The position numbers and the translations under genes are program-made. Positions 25,611 to 34,270 of a stretch of DNA of 64,000 nt are shown one piece after another; position 1 is the stretch's first letter; every line of letters begins with the position of its first letter. This stretch comes from an uncultured Bacilli bacterium (GTDB lineage: Bacteria > Bacillota_I > Bacilli_A > ML615J-28 > CAG-313). The stretch is taken from the NCBI GenBank assembly GCA_934140285.1, contig CAKPBI010000009.1:1-64000 (forward strand), in the 5' to 3' direction. The notes beneath the pieces were generated by a model, which made no database searches, was not told where the DNA came from, and worked only from the letters and a program-made list of their open reading frames with translations.

Positions 25611-26846
25611 TTATACAAACATCTTTTCAAGCAACGCAGCCTTGATATTTTTAAGCTTTTCTAACTGTCGCTGATGAAGGGTGATAAGTTTGTCTATATG
25701 TTTAAAAACATTAACTATATTATTTTGTTCACAAGAATTATTAGTTAACAATAATTCAATAGTTTTAATAGAACTATTTTGAAGATGTCTAACCGTTGTA
25801 CCTGTGATCAACGGAATTATTTTATTTTTATTATTATTAATTGCAAGTGAAAGATAACTGCCATTATGGTATTTTGGCCTTAAAATATTTATATCTCCAC
25901 CCAAAATAGCATTTTCTACTTCTAAAGAAGTAGCTCTTGCTAAACCAGTTGGTGTTGTATCTGAACCAGGTATTAAAACATCTCCATGTTTACTATAAAC
26001 AGCATTAGTTGGAATGTTATTCGTTTTAAATTTAACAATATTTGAAATCATTCCGTAATCGGTATATAAATTTCCATATAAAACACATTCGTATTTACCA
26101 TCAGTAGTTATATCATTCCAACTCAAGCCTTGTCCTCTATAAAAATCACATATATCGTTTAACTTACACTGTTCCCAAGTTTCAGTAAATCCCTTGAAAC
26201 GAATTTCTGGAACATTCCTTCCAGCACGAGGGAACATTTTTTCAAGCAAAGCCTTCTTAATCGCCACAAACTTATCATACTTACGCTGATGAAGGGTGAT
26301 AAGTTTGTCTATATGTTTAAAAACATTAACTATATTATTTTGTTCACAAGAATTATTAGTTAACAATAATTCAATAGTTTTAATAGAACTATTTTGAAGA
26401 TGTCTAACCGTTGTACCTGTGATCAACGGAATTATTTTATTTTTATTATTATTAATTGCAAGTGAAAGATAACTGCCATTATGGTATTTTGGCCTTAAAA
26501 TATTTATATCTCCACCCAAAATAGCATTTTCTACTTCTAAAGAAGTAGCTCTTGCTAAACCAGTTGGTGTTGTATCTGAACCAGGTATTAAAACATCTCC
26601 ATGTTTACTATAAACAGCATTAGTTGGAATGTTATTCGTTTTAAATTTAACAATATTTGAAATCATTCCGTAATCGGTATATAAATTTCCATATAAAACA
26701 CATTCGTATTTACCATCAGTAGTTATATCATTCCAACTCAAGCCTTGTCCTCTATAAAAATCACATATATCGTTTAACTTACACTGTTCCCAAGTTTCAG
26801 TGAAACCTCTGAACCTCAAACGGGGTTTTTTACTATTTTCTGTCAT
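25611..26846 (-). CDS. hsdS: Type I specificity subunit HsdS with two identical target-recognition domains (second system)
   Basis: About 411 aa from the ATG at 26846; a GTG at 26855 is an alternative. The two halves carry the same TRD: GFTETWEQCKLNDICDFYRG opens both, and the identity runs through TLHQR at the end of each first helix. The DNA of the halves is a direct repeat of 518 bp. The only differences are in the short linkers (KYDKFVAIKKALLEKMF against QLEKLKNIKAALLEKMF). In HsdS the two TRDs face opposite directions on DNA, so two equal TRDs should recognise an interrupted palindrome. The start overlaps the hsdM stop. Confidence 0.93.
   Translation of the reverse strand: MTENSKKPRLRFRGFTETWEQCKLNDICDFYRGQGLSWNDITTDGKYECVLYGNLYTDYGMISNIVKFKTNNIPTNAVYSKHGDVLIPGSDTTPTGLARATSLEVENAILGGDINILRPKYHNGSYLSLAINNNKNKIIPLITGTTVRHLQNSSIKTIELLLTNNSCEQNNIVNVFKHIDKLITLHQRKYDKFVAIKKALLEKMFPRAGRNVPEIRFKGFTETWEQCKLNDICDFYRGQGLSWNDITTDGKYECVLYGNLYTDYGMISNIVKFKTNNIPTNAVYSKHGDVLIPGSDTTPTGLARATSLEVENAILGGDINILRPKYHNGSYLSLAINNNKNKIIPLITGTTVRHLQNSSIKTIELLLTNNSCEQNNIVNVFKHIDKLITLHQRQLEKLKNIKAALLEKMFV
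25669..26186 (-). repeat. 518-bp direct repeat in hsdS, copy encoding TRD2
   Basis: By eye this matches 26284-26801 at a constant offset of 615 bp with no mismatch. It covers a whole TRD and its conserved helix. Perfect identity points to a very recent duplication or gene conversion, or to an assembly artefact. Confidence 0.88.
26284..26801 (-). repeat. 518-bp direct repeat in hsdS, copy encoding TRD1
   Basis: Partner of 25669-26186. The 97-bp spacer between the copies encodes the central linker. Recombination between the copies would leave a half-size HsdS with one TRD. Confidence 0.88.
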
Positions 26847-29430
26847 TTTCCTCACCCCTAAGCATTTTTTGGAGCTCTTTGAGTCCTAACATATCAAATT
26901 CATCACCTTCAAGCTCGTCAATAAGGTCTGCAAATTCTCTCTCAGATTGTTCGATTTCACTCTCAACGTCAAGCATCGTTACGCTGTACTTCTTTGTAAG
27001 TGCGTTAATAGCACCCTCCAATGCACTTACGATGGAGTCGGGTAATACAGCGATACCATCACAAAGCGGAGCTATCCACTTTAACCTAAGCATTTCTTTA
27101 GCTTGTTCGTCCGTTAATGCTTCAATGGCTTTCTTTGTCGTTGCTTGCAGTTCTACAGTTAAAGTCTTAATGTCCTTTTTAATCGCTTTTTCTTCTTCAA
27201 CCAGTTTTGCAACCTTAATGATTCTAGTTTCAAAAGAATCTGGAGCATAAGACCTTGCATATTTAGAATATTCTTTTGCTTTCTTCGCTACGGCAGCAGG
27301 AACAAAGCCATCGTTTTCTTCCGTGAACAAGTCTTTATATTCTTCTTTTTCATCTTCGGAAATGCTATCAAGAATTTCTTCATATTCGGAAGTAATTTCA
27401 GCAAGACGAGCTTCTTTTCCTTTAATAACATCTGTTTCGGATTTAAACAAAGAGGATTGAATAATCTCGAAAGGAATGATATGACCAATCCAACCATCTT
27501 GAACCTCGATGTCTTTACCTTTTTCTTTCTTCAAAATCATCTTCGGGTCAGTTTTCTTAGTCGCATCAAAACCTTCGGTCTGTATCATTTCCAAATCTTG
27601 TGCGATAGTAACCCAAGCATTATGAAGTAATTGATAAGCAGTATATCTATCAATCAACGGAATATTTGCTAGACGCTCAAAAATGTTATCAGCGATTTCA
27701 TTCTCTTGCATAGATACGGCTATCGTAGAAGCGCTCTCAATAAGAGTAGTATTTAAATAATCTGCAAAATCAGCAAATACAGAACGATACTTTTCAACAA
27801 ATGCAACCACATCAGCATTTTCCGAAATTGTTTTGTTTATATCTTCTGTTGCAACAGTAGAATAAGGTGTTTCACTTGCAGTGAATAACTGACTTTTAAG
27901 GGTCGGAAATGCAGTCCAATAATCATTTAATTCATCAATTTCTGTTTGCGGAATACCCCCAAAAACAGAAGCATAAATATCCCAAGACTCACCTTTTTCA
28001 GAAGAGTCAACGTACCGAGGAATGTTAAGGTTGTAGCCATTTTCACGAATTGTTTGTTTAGAAACAACTCTTGCGAACTTAGGAACGTCTTTTCTTGCGA
28101 TAACAGTATCGACAATTCTCTTAATGTCAGAAGCACGAAGTTGGTTGTTTTTTCCTACCTTTTCAAATCCCTTAGAAGCATCAATAATCAATACGTCACT
28201 ATTATCACGATTTTGTTTCAGCACCATAATGATTGTTGAAATACCTGTACCAAAGAAAATTTTTGCAGGAAGTCCAATAATGGCATCAATATGATTTTCT
28301 TCAATAAGGTTGGTTCTAATCTTTTCTTCTTCGCCACCTCTAAATAGCACACCGTGAGGCAGAACGATAGTCATTATACCATCGGGCTTAATGTGATAAA
28401 GGTCGTGAAGCAAGAAGGCATAGTCAGCCTTAGTCTTAGGAGCTAAACCGAAACGCTTATAACGAGGGTCAGAGTCCTTATCTGTCGGGTCCCACGCCTG
28501 AGAATATGGAGGATTGGAAACAACAGCATCAACATACAACGGGTCGTAAGTCATTTGAGGGTCGGACTCGTCAAAGTAAGGCCAATCTTCTTCCAAAGTA
28601 TCGCCGTTTCTAGTACAAATATTATCAGGAAGAATACCTCTCATAATCAAATTCATACGAGTAAGGTTATAAGTATTTTCTTTCAATTCCTGAGCATAAT
28701 ATTTGATATTATTTTTATTTGCCATTCTTTTAGAAACAGAATGACCTATATTAATGAGTAACGAACCTGAACCGCTTGTTGGATCGTAAATTTCTATCCT
28801 ATCTCTTCCTTTTAAGTGTTCTGCAACGATTTCAGACATTAAAAGTGAAACTTCGTGAGGAGTATAGAACTCACCTGCTTTTTTACCCGCATTAGCAGCA
28901 AAGTTTGAAATTAAATATTCATAGATAAAACCAAGAACATCATATCCTTGTTTAGCATCCATAGGAATAACCCGAATAAGCTGAATAAGGTCACTAATAG
29001 CCTTCGTTCTTGCTCCATCACTTTCTCCAAGTTTAGAAAGCCCAGTCTCTAATGTATTGAATATCTTATCAAACACTTTTTTGTGGGTAGGTTTAATCAG
29101 ACGAGTAAAGGCAGAAAGTGCATCGGTAACGTTTTGCACCTTAAAATCGCTACCAATTTCAAGCCAAGTAGAAAATAAATTATCGTAGGAAATAAAATAA
29201 CCATTTTTATCTTGACAATGATGCAAAAGTTCTTCGTCTTCCTCCATTAGACAATCCTTTAAATCGTCTTTAGTCCAGCCTTCGTTGATTAACATTTCAA
29301 GTTCCTTGTCAGATAAAAATTTGTAGAAAATAAAACCTAAAATGTAATCTTTATATTCATTTGCCTCAATCTTGGAACGCATTTTATTAGCGGCTTCCCA
29401 AATTTTAGATGCTAATTGTTGCTTATTCAT
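26833..29430 (-). CDS. hsdM: Type I DNA methyltransferase subunit HsdM, long form (second system)
   Basis: 865 aa, about 330 longer than the first HsdM. The N-terminal helical domain and the methyltransferase core are standard: motif I DPTSGSGSLL near 218 and motif IV NPPY near 290. After about residue 480 there is an extra, largely helical and charged C-terminal domain rich in Glu and Lys, with a coiled-coil look near the end. The extension is seen in a subgroup of type I methyltransferases and may take part in complex assembly. It overlaps the XRE gene upstream and hsdS downstream by a few bases, so translation is coupled. Confidence 0.94.
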   Translation of the reverse strand: MNKQQLASKIWEAANKMRSKIEANEYKDYILGFIFYKFLSDKELEMLINEGWTKDDLKDCLMEEDEELLHHCQDKNGYFISYDNLFSTWLEIGSDFKVQNVTDALSAFTRLIKPTHKKVFDKIFNTLETGLSKLGESDGARTKAISDLIQLIRVIPMDAKQGYDVLGFIYEYLISNFAANAGKKAGEFYTPHEVSLLMSEIVAEHLKGRDRIEIYDPTSGSGSLLINIGHSVSKRMANKNNIKYYAQELKENTYNLTRMNLIMRGILPDNICTRNGDTLEEDWPYFDESDPQMTYDPLYVDAVVSNPPYSQAWDPTDKDSDPRYKRFGLAPKTKADYAFLLHDLYHIKPDGIMTIVLPHGVLFRGGEEEKIRTNLIEENHIDAIIGLPAKIFFGTGISTIIMVLKQNRDNSDVLIIDASKGFEKVGKNNQLRASDIKRIVDTVIARKDVPKFARVVSKQTIRENGYNLNIPRYVDSSEKGESWDIYASVFGGIPQTEIDELNDYWTAFPTLKSQLFTASETPYSTVATEDINKTISENADVVAFVEKYRSVFADFADYLNTTLIESASTIAVSMQENEIADNIFERLANIPLIDRYTAYQLLHNAWVTIAQDLEMIQTEGFDATKKTDPKMILKKEKGKDIEVQDGWIGHIIPFEIIQSSLFKSETDVIKGKEARLAEITSEYEEILDSISEDEKEEYKDLFTEENDGFVPAAVAKKAKEYSKYARSYAPDSFETRIIKVAKLVEEEKAIKKDIKTLTVELQATTKKAIEALTDEQAKEMLRLKWIAPLCDGIAVLPDSIVSALEGAINALTKKYSVTMLDVESEIEQSEREFADLIDELEGDEFDMLGLKELQKMLRGEENDRK

Positions 29431-29632
29431 AATCTATAACCTCCATACTAATGTTGTTTTCTTTACAAAGTATTTCAATTTTCTTTTTCACTACTTTAGT
29501 TGGTGCATATTTACCATTCTCCCATCTATTAACCGAAGTAAAAGAGACTCCTAGAATCTCAGCTAGTGCTGATTGTGATAAGTCTAATATTGCTCTTAAT
29601 TTGATTATAGTTGCAGGATAATCTATTTTCAT
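29423..29632 (-). CDS. XRE-family transcriptional regulator at the head of the second type I operon
   Basis: 69 aa from the ATG at 29632, preceded by AAGGAGG. A helix-turn-helix is clear: LSQSALAEILGVSFTSVNRWENGKYAP (the motif runs from about residue 18 to 44). Its stop overlaps the hsdM start by 8 bp. Such small regulators in type I operons are thought to control timing of expression. Unlike the controller at 10631, no C-box-like palindrome is obvious upstream, so self-regulation is only a guess. Confidence 0.88.
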   Translation of the reverse strand: MKIDYPATIIKLRAILDLSQSALAEILGVSFTSVNRWENGKYAPTKVVKKKIEILCKENNISMEVIDYE

Positions 29633-29780
29633 ACTTGTTCCTCCTTGCAAAATATTAAATGATATTAAAAATTATAGCACTTTTTTGAGAAAATTACAAA
29701 CAAATTGCGGAACAATGTCGAAACTAAAGCGATACTTTATAAAAATATAATTCGTTCCGTAGCAATATTTAAAAAGAAAA

Positions 29781-29822
29781 AGAGCCTCATAAAAATGCCG
29801 TTTGACACTTCTACAAGGCTCT
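29781..29822 (-). terminator. Terminator downstream of tRNA-Lys
   Basis: On the minus strand AGAGCC and GGCTCT form the base of a large hairpin followed by TTTTTC. A second hairpin (GCGGA/TCCGC) lies at about 29834-29860. They end the tRNA transcript before the restriction operon. Confidence 0.65.
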
Positions 29823-29909
29823 GAAACTTGGTGGCGGAAAGGATAAATGTTCCTATCCGCAATGAAAAAAGGTCTGACACAATTCGTATCAAACCTATTG
29901 CTTCTTAAA

Positions 29910-29985
29910 TGGTACACCCTCAGGGACTCGAACCCTGGACCCACTGATTAAGAGTCAGTTGCTCTACCAACTGAGCTAAGGGTGC
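29910..29985 (-). tRNA. tRNA-Lys (anticodon CTT)
   Basis: 76 nt including an encoded CCA. The acceptor stem GCACCCT pairs with AGGGTGT (one G-U). The D-loop has AGCTCAGTTGGTAGAGC, the anticodon loop is CTCTTAA with CTT reading AAG codons, and the T-arm is GGTTCGAGTCC. It marks the border between the defence island and the core region. Confidence 0.97.
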
Positions 29986-30071
29986 GTCAAAGACTCATAT
30001 ATTATATACTAAACCTCATGTTTTTGCAAGAAGTTTGCATAGTTTGAGTTTTTGATTAGATTAAAATATTG

Positions 30072-31304
30072 TTATTCTTTATTTGGTTTAATCTTAAAGT
30101 ATACAGGAAGTCCATGTTTCATTGGCATTAAGACATCACCTTCAATTAAAGGTAGTAAATAATCTAGGTATTCTTTGGTAATGTAGTTATGGTCTTCATT
30201 GATATATTTAAGTGGTACTTCTTTTATGTAGTTAGCTACATTATTTAAGTTTACAGGGTAGTATTTAATGGTATATGGGTTATTGGATGTTCTTTCCATA
30301 CATACCATGACTCCGGTTTTACCTTGGAGGGCCATTTTAATTCCTTCCATGCCACAGTTCATTGCTTCTTCAATGTCAACTTTTGATAAGAGGTGAGCAG
30401 CAGAGCGTTGTAGAATATTTAATTCAACGGATCTTACGGGAAGGTGAAGTTCTTTGTTGACGATTTCTGCAAGCACCATTCCAACTCCACCTAGTTGTAG
30501 GTGACCAAAGTCATCATTTTGGTTGTATAGTCTTTTTTGAAGGAAGTAAGTACCATTTTCATCTTTGATTCCTTCTGATACCGCAACTAATACTTTCTTC
30601 TTTTGATCATAGATGTTTTTAACATCTTTTAAGAATTTATCAAGATTAAAAGGAACTTCTGGTACATAAATTAAGTCTGGTCCCATTCCCATGTGTGAAG
30701 CAAGGGCAGCGGAGGCGGTCAACCAACCACTGTCTCTTCCCATAATTTCAACAAAGGTTACTCTTCCGACTCTATAACATGAAGTATCTAAGTAGATTTC
30801 CGAAAGAGAAGTGGCGATAAAACGAGCAGCACTCGCAAAGCCTGGCGTATGGTCTATTAATACCATATCATTGTCAATCGTTTTGGGAATCCCAATGACT
30901 GTACATGGAAAGTTTTCTTTAATGAAGTATTTTGCAAGTTTATTGCAAGTATCCATTGAGTCATTGCCACCAATATAGAAAAAGCTTTTAACATTATGTC
31001 TGATAAAGATTTCTTTAATTTTTTCATATACTTGATCATTTAGATCATTTGGCATTTTAAATCTTACTGAGCCTAAAGCAGCTGATGGAGTATGTTTTAA
31101 TAGTTCTAGTTCTTCTTTTTTATATAAAGAAAAATCTAAAAAGTTTTCGTTTAAGATTCCTTCAATTCCGTTTATCGCCCCAAATACCCCATCATATTCA
31201 TTTGATTTAAATGCTTCTTTAACTAAACCAAGTAAACTAGCATTAATTACGGCAGTTGGACCACCTGACTGACCAACTAGACAAATTCCTTTATTTTTCA
31301 TCAT
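30072..31304 (-). CDS. pfp: 6-phosphofructokinase, probably pyrophosphate-dependent
   Basis: 410 aa, longer than the 320-aa bacterial ATP enzyme. The N-terminus GQSGGPTAVIN is the phosphate-donor loop. GGNDSMDT has Asp at the position that is Gly in ATP enzymes (GGDGS), and PKTIDND has Lys where ATP enzymes have Gly (PGTIDND). Both changes mark pyrophosphate-dependent enzymes. MGRDSGWLTA and the sugar-binding region follow. It phosphorylates fructose 6-phosphate in glycolysis, reversibly with PPi. It stands alone between tRNA-Lys and the C39 lipoprotein gene. Donor preference is inferred from these two residues. Confidence 0.9.
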   Translation of the reverse strand: MMKNKGICLVGQSGGPTAVINASLLGLVKEAFKSNEYDGVFGAINGIEGILNENFLDFSLYKKEELELLKHTPSAALGSVRFKMPNDLNDQVYEKIKEIFIRHNVKSFFYIGGNDSMDTCNKLAKYFIKENFPCTVIGIPKTIDNDMVLIDHTPGFASAARFIATSLSEIYLDTSCYRVGRVTFVEIMGRDSGWLTASAALASHMGMGPDLIYVPEVPFNLDKFLKDVKNIYDQKKKVLVAVSEGIKDENGTYFLQKRLYNQNDDFGHLQLGGVGMVLAEIVNKELHLPVRSVELNILQRSAAHLLSKVDIEEAMNCGMEGIKMALQGKTGVMVCMERTSNNPYTIKYYPVNLNNVANYIKEVPLKYINEDHNYITKEYLDYLLPLIEGDVLMPMKHGLPVYFKIKPNKE

Positions 31305-31458
31305 GTCACCTCATAAAATACTCTTAAATTATAACATATGAAGAAATATATTAACGTTAATTTACTAAATAAAACGTTCTCAGTAATTTTTATTTTTGTT
31401 GTTTTATTATAATATAAGGAAAGAGTCTTGAAAATAAAGAAAATTTAAACATCTAAAA

Positions 31459-31500
31459 AGGAGTTTTTAAAACCATCGTTTTAAAAGCTCCTCATTTTTT
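31459..31500. terminator. Bidirectional terminator
   Basis: AGGAGTTTTTAAAA and TTTTAAAAGCTCCT form a strong stem with a short loop, with T-rich flanks on both strands. It ends the lipoprotein gene transcribed from 33844. Confidence 0.75.
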
Positions 31501-31507
31501 TCTTTTA

Positions 31508-33844
31508 TTATTCTATTACATAACTTACATTACGCCATGTATTTTTAATTACAGTATAACTATATTCACAATAAACATTTGGAACATTAGGGTCATTACA
31601 TAAGATGTATAAAGTACCATCAATGTATTTATAACCAATACCAACAATTAAGTGACCATTTGTATAGTAACTCTTCTCACTTGATGTCATTTGGCCTTTA
31701 ACACTTAAGCCCACAGGACCCACGTTTGCGAGATGATACATTAATTCTTCAATTGAATACATTCTCGCAACATATGATGTATAACCAAAGGAACTCATTA
31801 AAACCGTGTTGTAAACCCAGTTTCCATAAATTCCCGTATTATTTTCTTTTACTTTCCCCGCAATATAGCGATGTTCATACTGATCATATTGGGAGAAGTT
31901 TTCACCCTTATATTTAAGTAACATTGTTGATGTAGTTGCACTACAAATGATGTTACCAATAGTTGGTACCACATTTTGATTTAGGCGGGGAACATCATAG
32001 ATGACTTCTTTTGGAAGGTTGGTGATGTCAACAGGATATGCGTATGAAGTATTCTTTAAAGCAAATGATACAAGGGTAAGTTTAGGTGATGCATCACCTG
32101 AAGTACTTCTTCTTAAGATTACCTTAAACATTACCGCATTACCATTTCCGCCAATGGTTGAGACTTCATCTTCATCAAGGCGGATTAAGTTTTTCTTTTG
32201 GTCGTAACAAGCATTATTTAAACCAAAGCCCCAAGGATGGTAGGTGATGTAATCACTCCATACACTATTTACTTTAACTTTTACCATTAGTTCAACAGTC
32301 GCGGTTGTACTTGAGGTTGCAGCCCAAGATGCAACAAGACCACTAAAATCGATGGTTTCAATTTCTTTAGATTCATAGTATCCTTCAACCATGCCATCTT
32401 TTAAGACTAAGCGATCTTCTTTTACTTCTACATTATTCATGTTTTCTGTTTCATATTCTTTCGCATACATTAGTCTTTGGTGTGGCTTACCCTTGGTAAT
32501 GTCAGGGCGAGCCGGAATTTTAATTATATAGTTTTCCATTTTGGTTGCTCCTCCTAAGGTGAAAGTCCCTGTTAGAGTTACGGTTTGGTCAATATCTCTT
32601 AAAGTAATTTCACCATTATTTGTCATGATTGATTCATCACTTGATGTCCATTCAACATAAACATCATATTCAATATATGCTGGAAGCTCAATATTAGTAC
32701 TAACAATCGTTGGCATTTCCAGTAATTTAATAGCTAAATCGATTAATTCACTATCCGTATATCTTAAAATCTTAATTTCATATTGTTTAGTTTTGGTAGT
32801 TCCAAGATATGAGAAAGTCGCGGTTAGTTTTCCTTTACCATCACGATCTTTTCTTGTGATGATTCCTTCATTTGTAATGATACTTGGGGTATTACTCTTC
32901 CATGTAATTGTAACATTGTTGATTTCTAAAGGAAGGGTAAGATTTGTAGATGTTTCTTCTGGTAAAACTAAAGCATTGATTGCTTCATCTAAATACATTT
33001 CATTAGTTTTTTTCGGAATCATAACTTTATGTTCTTCTTCATAAATGGTTGTACCTAGATGATAGTAAGATACTTTTATTGTAAGGCTTGTATCTTCATC
33101 TTGATAATTGATGGAACCATCTTCATTAATCAATGTATCAGGAGTATAACTATAAGTTATATTGATATCATATGAAGTAGATGGAAGTTCATTAAACTTT
33201 AAGCTTTCTAGTTTTGTTTTTACTTCTTCTTTTAAAAGATTTAAATAATCATAAATTTCTAGTTTTTCGACTTTAAAGGTTAAGTGTTTTTGGATAACAT
33301 TAACACCATCAGTAAAGATACCTAAAACATCTAATGTTTGGTCGGTACTTGTTTTAGTTACTGTTAATTCGCCATTTGGTAGTTCTTCACCATTTAGGTA
33401 CCAAGTAACATTAAGATTACCAAAATCTTGAGGTAGTTTTAAGTTTTGGTTAATTACTTCAGGAAGATTAGCGTTTGTTAAAACTTGGTTAATTAGTTTT
33501 TCATAGTGTTTAGAAAAAGAATTAACGGTAACTTTATATTCTTTAATCTTTGTTTCTTGGTTATAAGAAAGTTGAGCAGTAAGGGTTACTTCCACATCAT
33601 TTTTTCCAAAGGTTACTTTACCATCATTAGTAATAGCTGATGGATAAGATGAAGTCCAAGTGATAGTTACGCCATTAGAAAGGGTTATGGGTAAAGTAAT
33701 GTTATCATCAACAATACTTGGAATTTCAATTAAATTTTCACTTTCTTGAAATATTTTTTCAAAATTTGCTTTATTTTGGTTACATCCTGAATATAATAGG
33801 GTGATTAATAAAGTAATAATTATTAGTAAAGATCTTTTTTTCAT
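31508..33844 (-). CDS. Lipoprotein with Ig-like repeats and a C39-like peptidase domain
   Basis: 778 aa from the ATG at 33844 (GGAG upstream). Signal peptide with lipobox LLYSGC, Cys21. Residues 30-440 hold five atrophied bacterial Ig-like repeats, each with an I.LP.....VTI.WTSS.PSIITN.G.IT pattern. A middle domain follows (about 470-610). The C-terminal domain has ICSATTSTMLL (Cys), NGHLIVGIGY (His) and CNDPN (Asn/Asp), the order of peptidase C39-like domains. It is expected on the outer membrane face, where it would cleave peptides or cell-wall-linked proteins. No ABC exporter is nearby, so it is not a bacteriocin-processing C39. Confidence 0.82.
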   Translation of the reverse strand: MKKRSLLIIITLLITLLYSGCNQNKANFEKIFQESENLIEIPSIVDDNITLPITLSNGVTITWTSSYPSAITNDGKVTFGKNDVEVTLTAQLSYNQETKIKEYKVTVNSFSKHYEKLINQVLTNANLPEVINQNLKLPQDFGNLNVTWYLNGEELPNGELTVTKTSTDQTLDVLGIFTDGVNVIQKHLTFKVEKLEIYDYLNLLKEEVKTKLESLKFNELPSTSYDINITYSYTPDTLINEDGSINYQDEDTSLTIKVSYYHLGTTIYEEEHKVMIPKKTNEMYLDEAINALVLPEETSTNLTLPLEINNVTITWKSNTPSIITNEGIITRKDRDGKGKLTATFSYLGTTKTKQYEIKILRYTDSELIDLAIKLLEMPTIVSTNIELPAYIEYDVYVEWTSSDESIMTNNGEITLRDIDQTVTLTGTFTLGGATKMENYIIKIPARPDITKGKPHQRLMYAKEYETENMNNVEVKEDRLVLKDGMVEGYYESKEIETIDFSGLVASWAATSSTTATVELMVKVKVNSVWSDYITYHPWGFGLNNACYDQKKNLIRLDEDEVSTIGGNGNAVMFKVILRRSTSGDASPKLTLVSFALKNTSYAYPVDITNLPKEVIYDVPRLNQNVVPTIGNIICSATTSTMLLKYKGENFSQYDQYEHRYIAGKVKENNTGIYGNWVYNTVLMSSFGYTSYVARMYSIEELMYHLANVGPVGLSVKGQMTSSEKSYYTNGHLIVGIGYKYIDGTLYILCNDPNVPNVYCEYSYTVIKNTWRNVSYVIE

Positions 33845-33948
33845 ACTTTTCTCCATTTCTTTATAATATATTATCATAGAAATGATATTTTTGCAAGAAG
33901 ATAGCGAAATTCTATTTTGGTAAATTGTGAATTATAATTACATTTTAC

Positions 33949-33977
33949 TTGACTGAATATACAAAATAATGTATAAT
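33949..33977 (+). promoter_or_regulatory. tRNA-Cys promoter
   Basis: TTGACT (33949-33954) and TATAAT (33972-33977) with 17-bp spacing, 13 bp before the tRNA 5' end. It is the best promoter seen upstream of the riboswitch as well. Confidence 0.8.
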
Positions 33978-33990
33978 ATTGAGGTCTAAT

Positions 33991-34064
33991 GGCTCTGTAG
34001 CCAAGCGGTAAGGCGTGGGTCTGCAACACCCTGATCGCCGGTTCAAATCCGGCCGGAGCCTCCA
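33991..34064 (+). tRNA. tRNA-Cys (anticodon GCA)
   Basis: 74 nt with encoded CCA. The acceptor stem GGCTCTG pairs with CGGAGCC, the anticodon loop is TCTGCAACA with GCA, and the T-arm is GGTTCAAATCC. It stands directly upstream of the riboswitch and may be co-transcribed with it. Confidence 0.96.
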
Positions 34065-34109
34065 TTATTCAAACTATTATTCGTACCACTATTTATTGCA
34101 TGAAAGTAA

Positions 34110-34230
34110 CTAGTGGTAAGTACTCTTAAGGGGAGTAGCACAAGATTTAATCTTGACTTAGTTTCGTCATCTCGATTTTTAATCCGGAACTAAGATTCAT
34201 AATAAATGAAATGCAAGACCTTATTCTACT
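34110..34230 (+). ncRNA. yybP-ykoY (Mn2+-sensing) riboswitch
   Basis: The two signature elements are present in order: CTTAAGGGGAGTAGC (34125-34139) and, after the central helices, GCAAGACCTTATT (34213-34225). Members of this class bind Mn2+ and usually precede Mn2+ or Ca2+ exporters such as P-type ATPases. The 3' end overlaps a terminator, so metal binding would favour the antiterminated form and switch on the ATPase gene. Confidence 0.85.
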
Positions 34231-34259
34231 AGTTAGAATAAGGTTTATTTTTTGTTTTT
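34219..34259 (+). terminator. Riboswitch expression-platform terminator
   Basis: CCTTATTCTA and TAGAATAAGG form a perfect 10-bp stem with a 5-base loop, then a T-rich tail. The 5' arm overlaps the AGACCTT element of the aptamer, so aptamer and terminator exclude each other. Confidence 0.85.
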
Positions 34260-34270
34260 GGGAGGTAAAA

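Noticed and set aside
25669..26801. CRISPR-like or tandem repeat array
   Set aside because: Only two long copies, both coding for a TRD; no short repeat-spacer pattern is present here or elsewhere in the window.
29672..29944. Open reading frame of 90 codons on the minus strand
   Set aside because: It runs through tRNA-Lys and its terminator; no ribosome site and no protein-like composition.
29910..29985. tRNA-Lys as attachment site of the second type I operon
   Set aside because: No second copy of the tRNA 3' end was found within the window, so integration there is not shown.
33874..34065. Open reading frame on the minus strand over tRNA-Cys
   Set aside because: It is the complement of the tRNA; the sequence is explained by the RNA gene.
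34211..34270. Upstream start of the P-type ATPase
   Set aside because: The ATG lies in the aptamer and terminator; the ATG at 34271 has GGAGG at the right distance.
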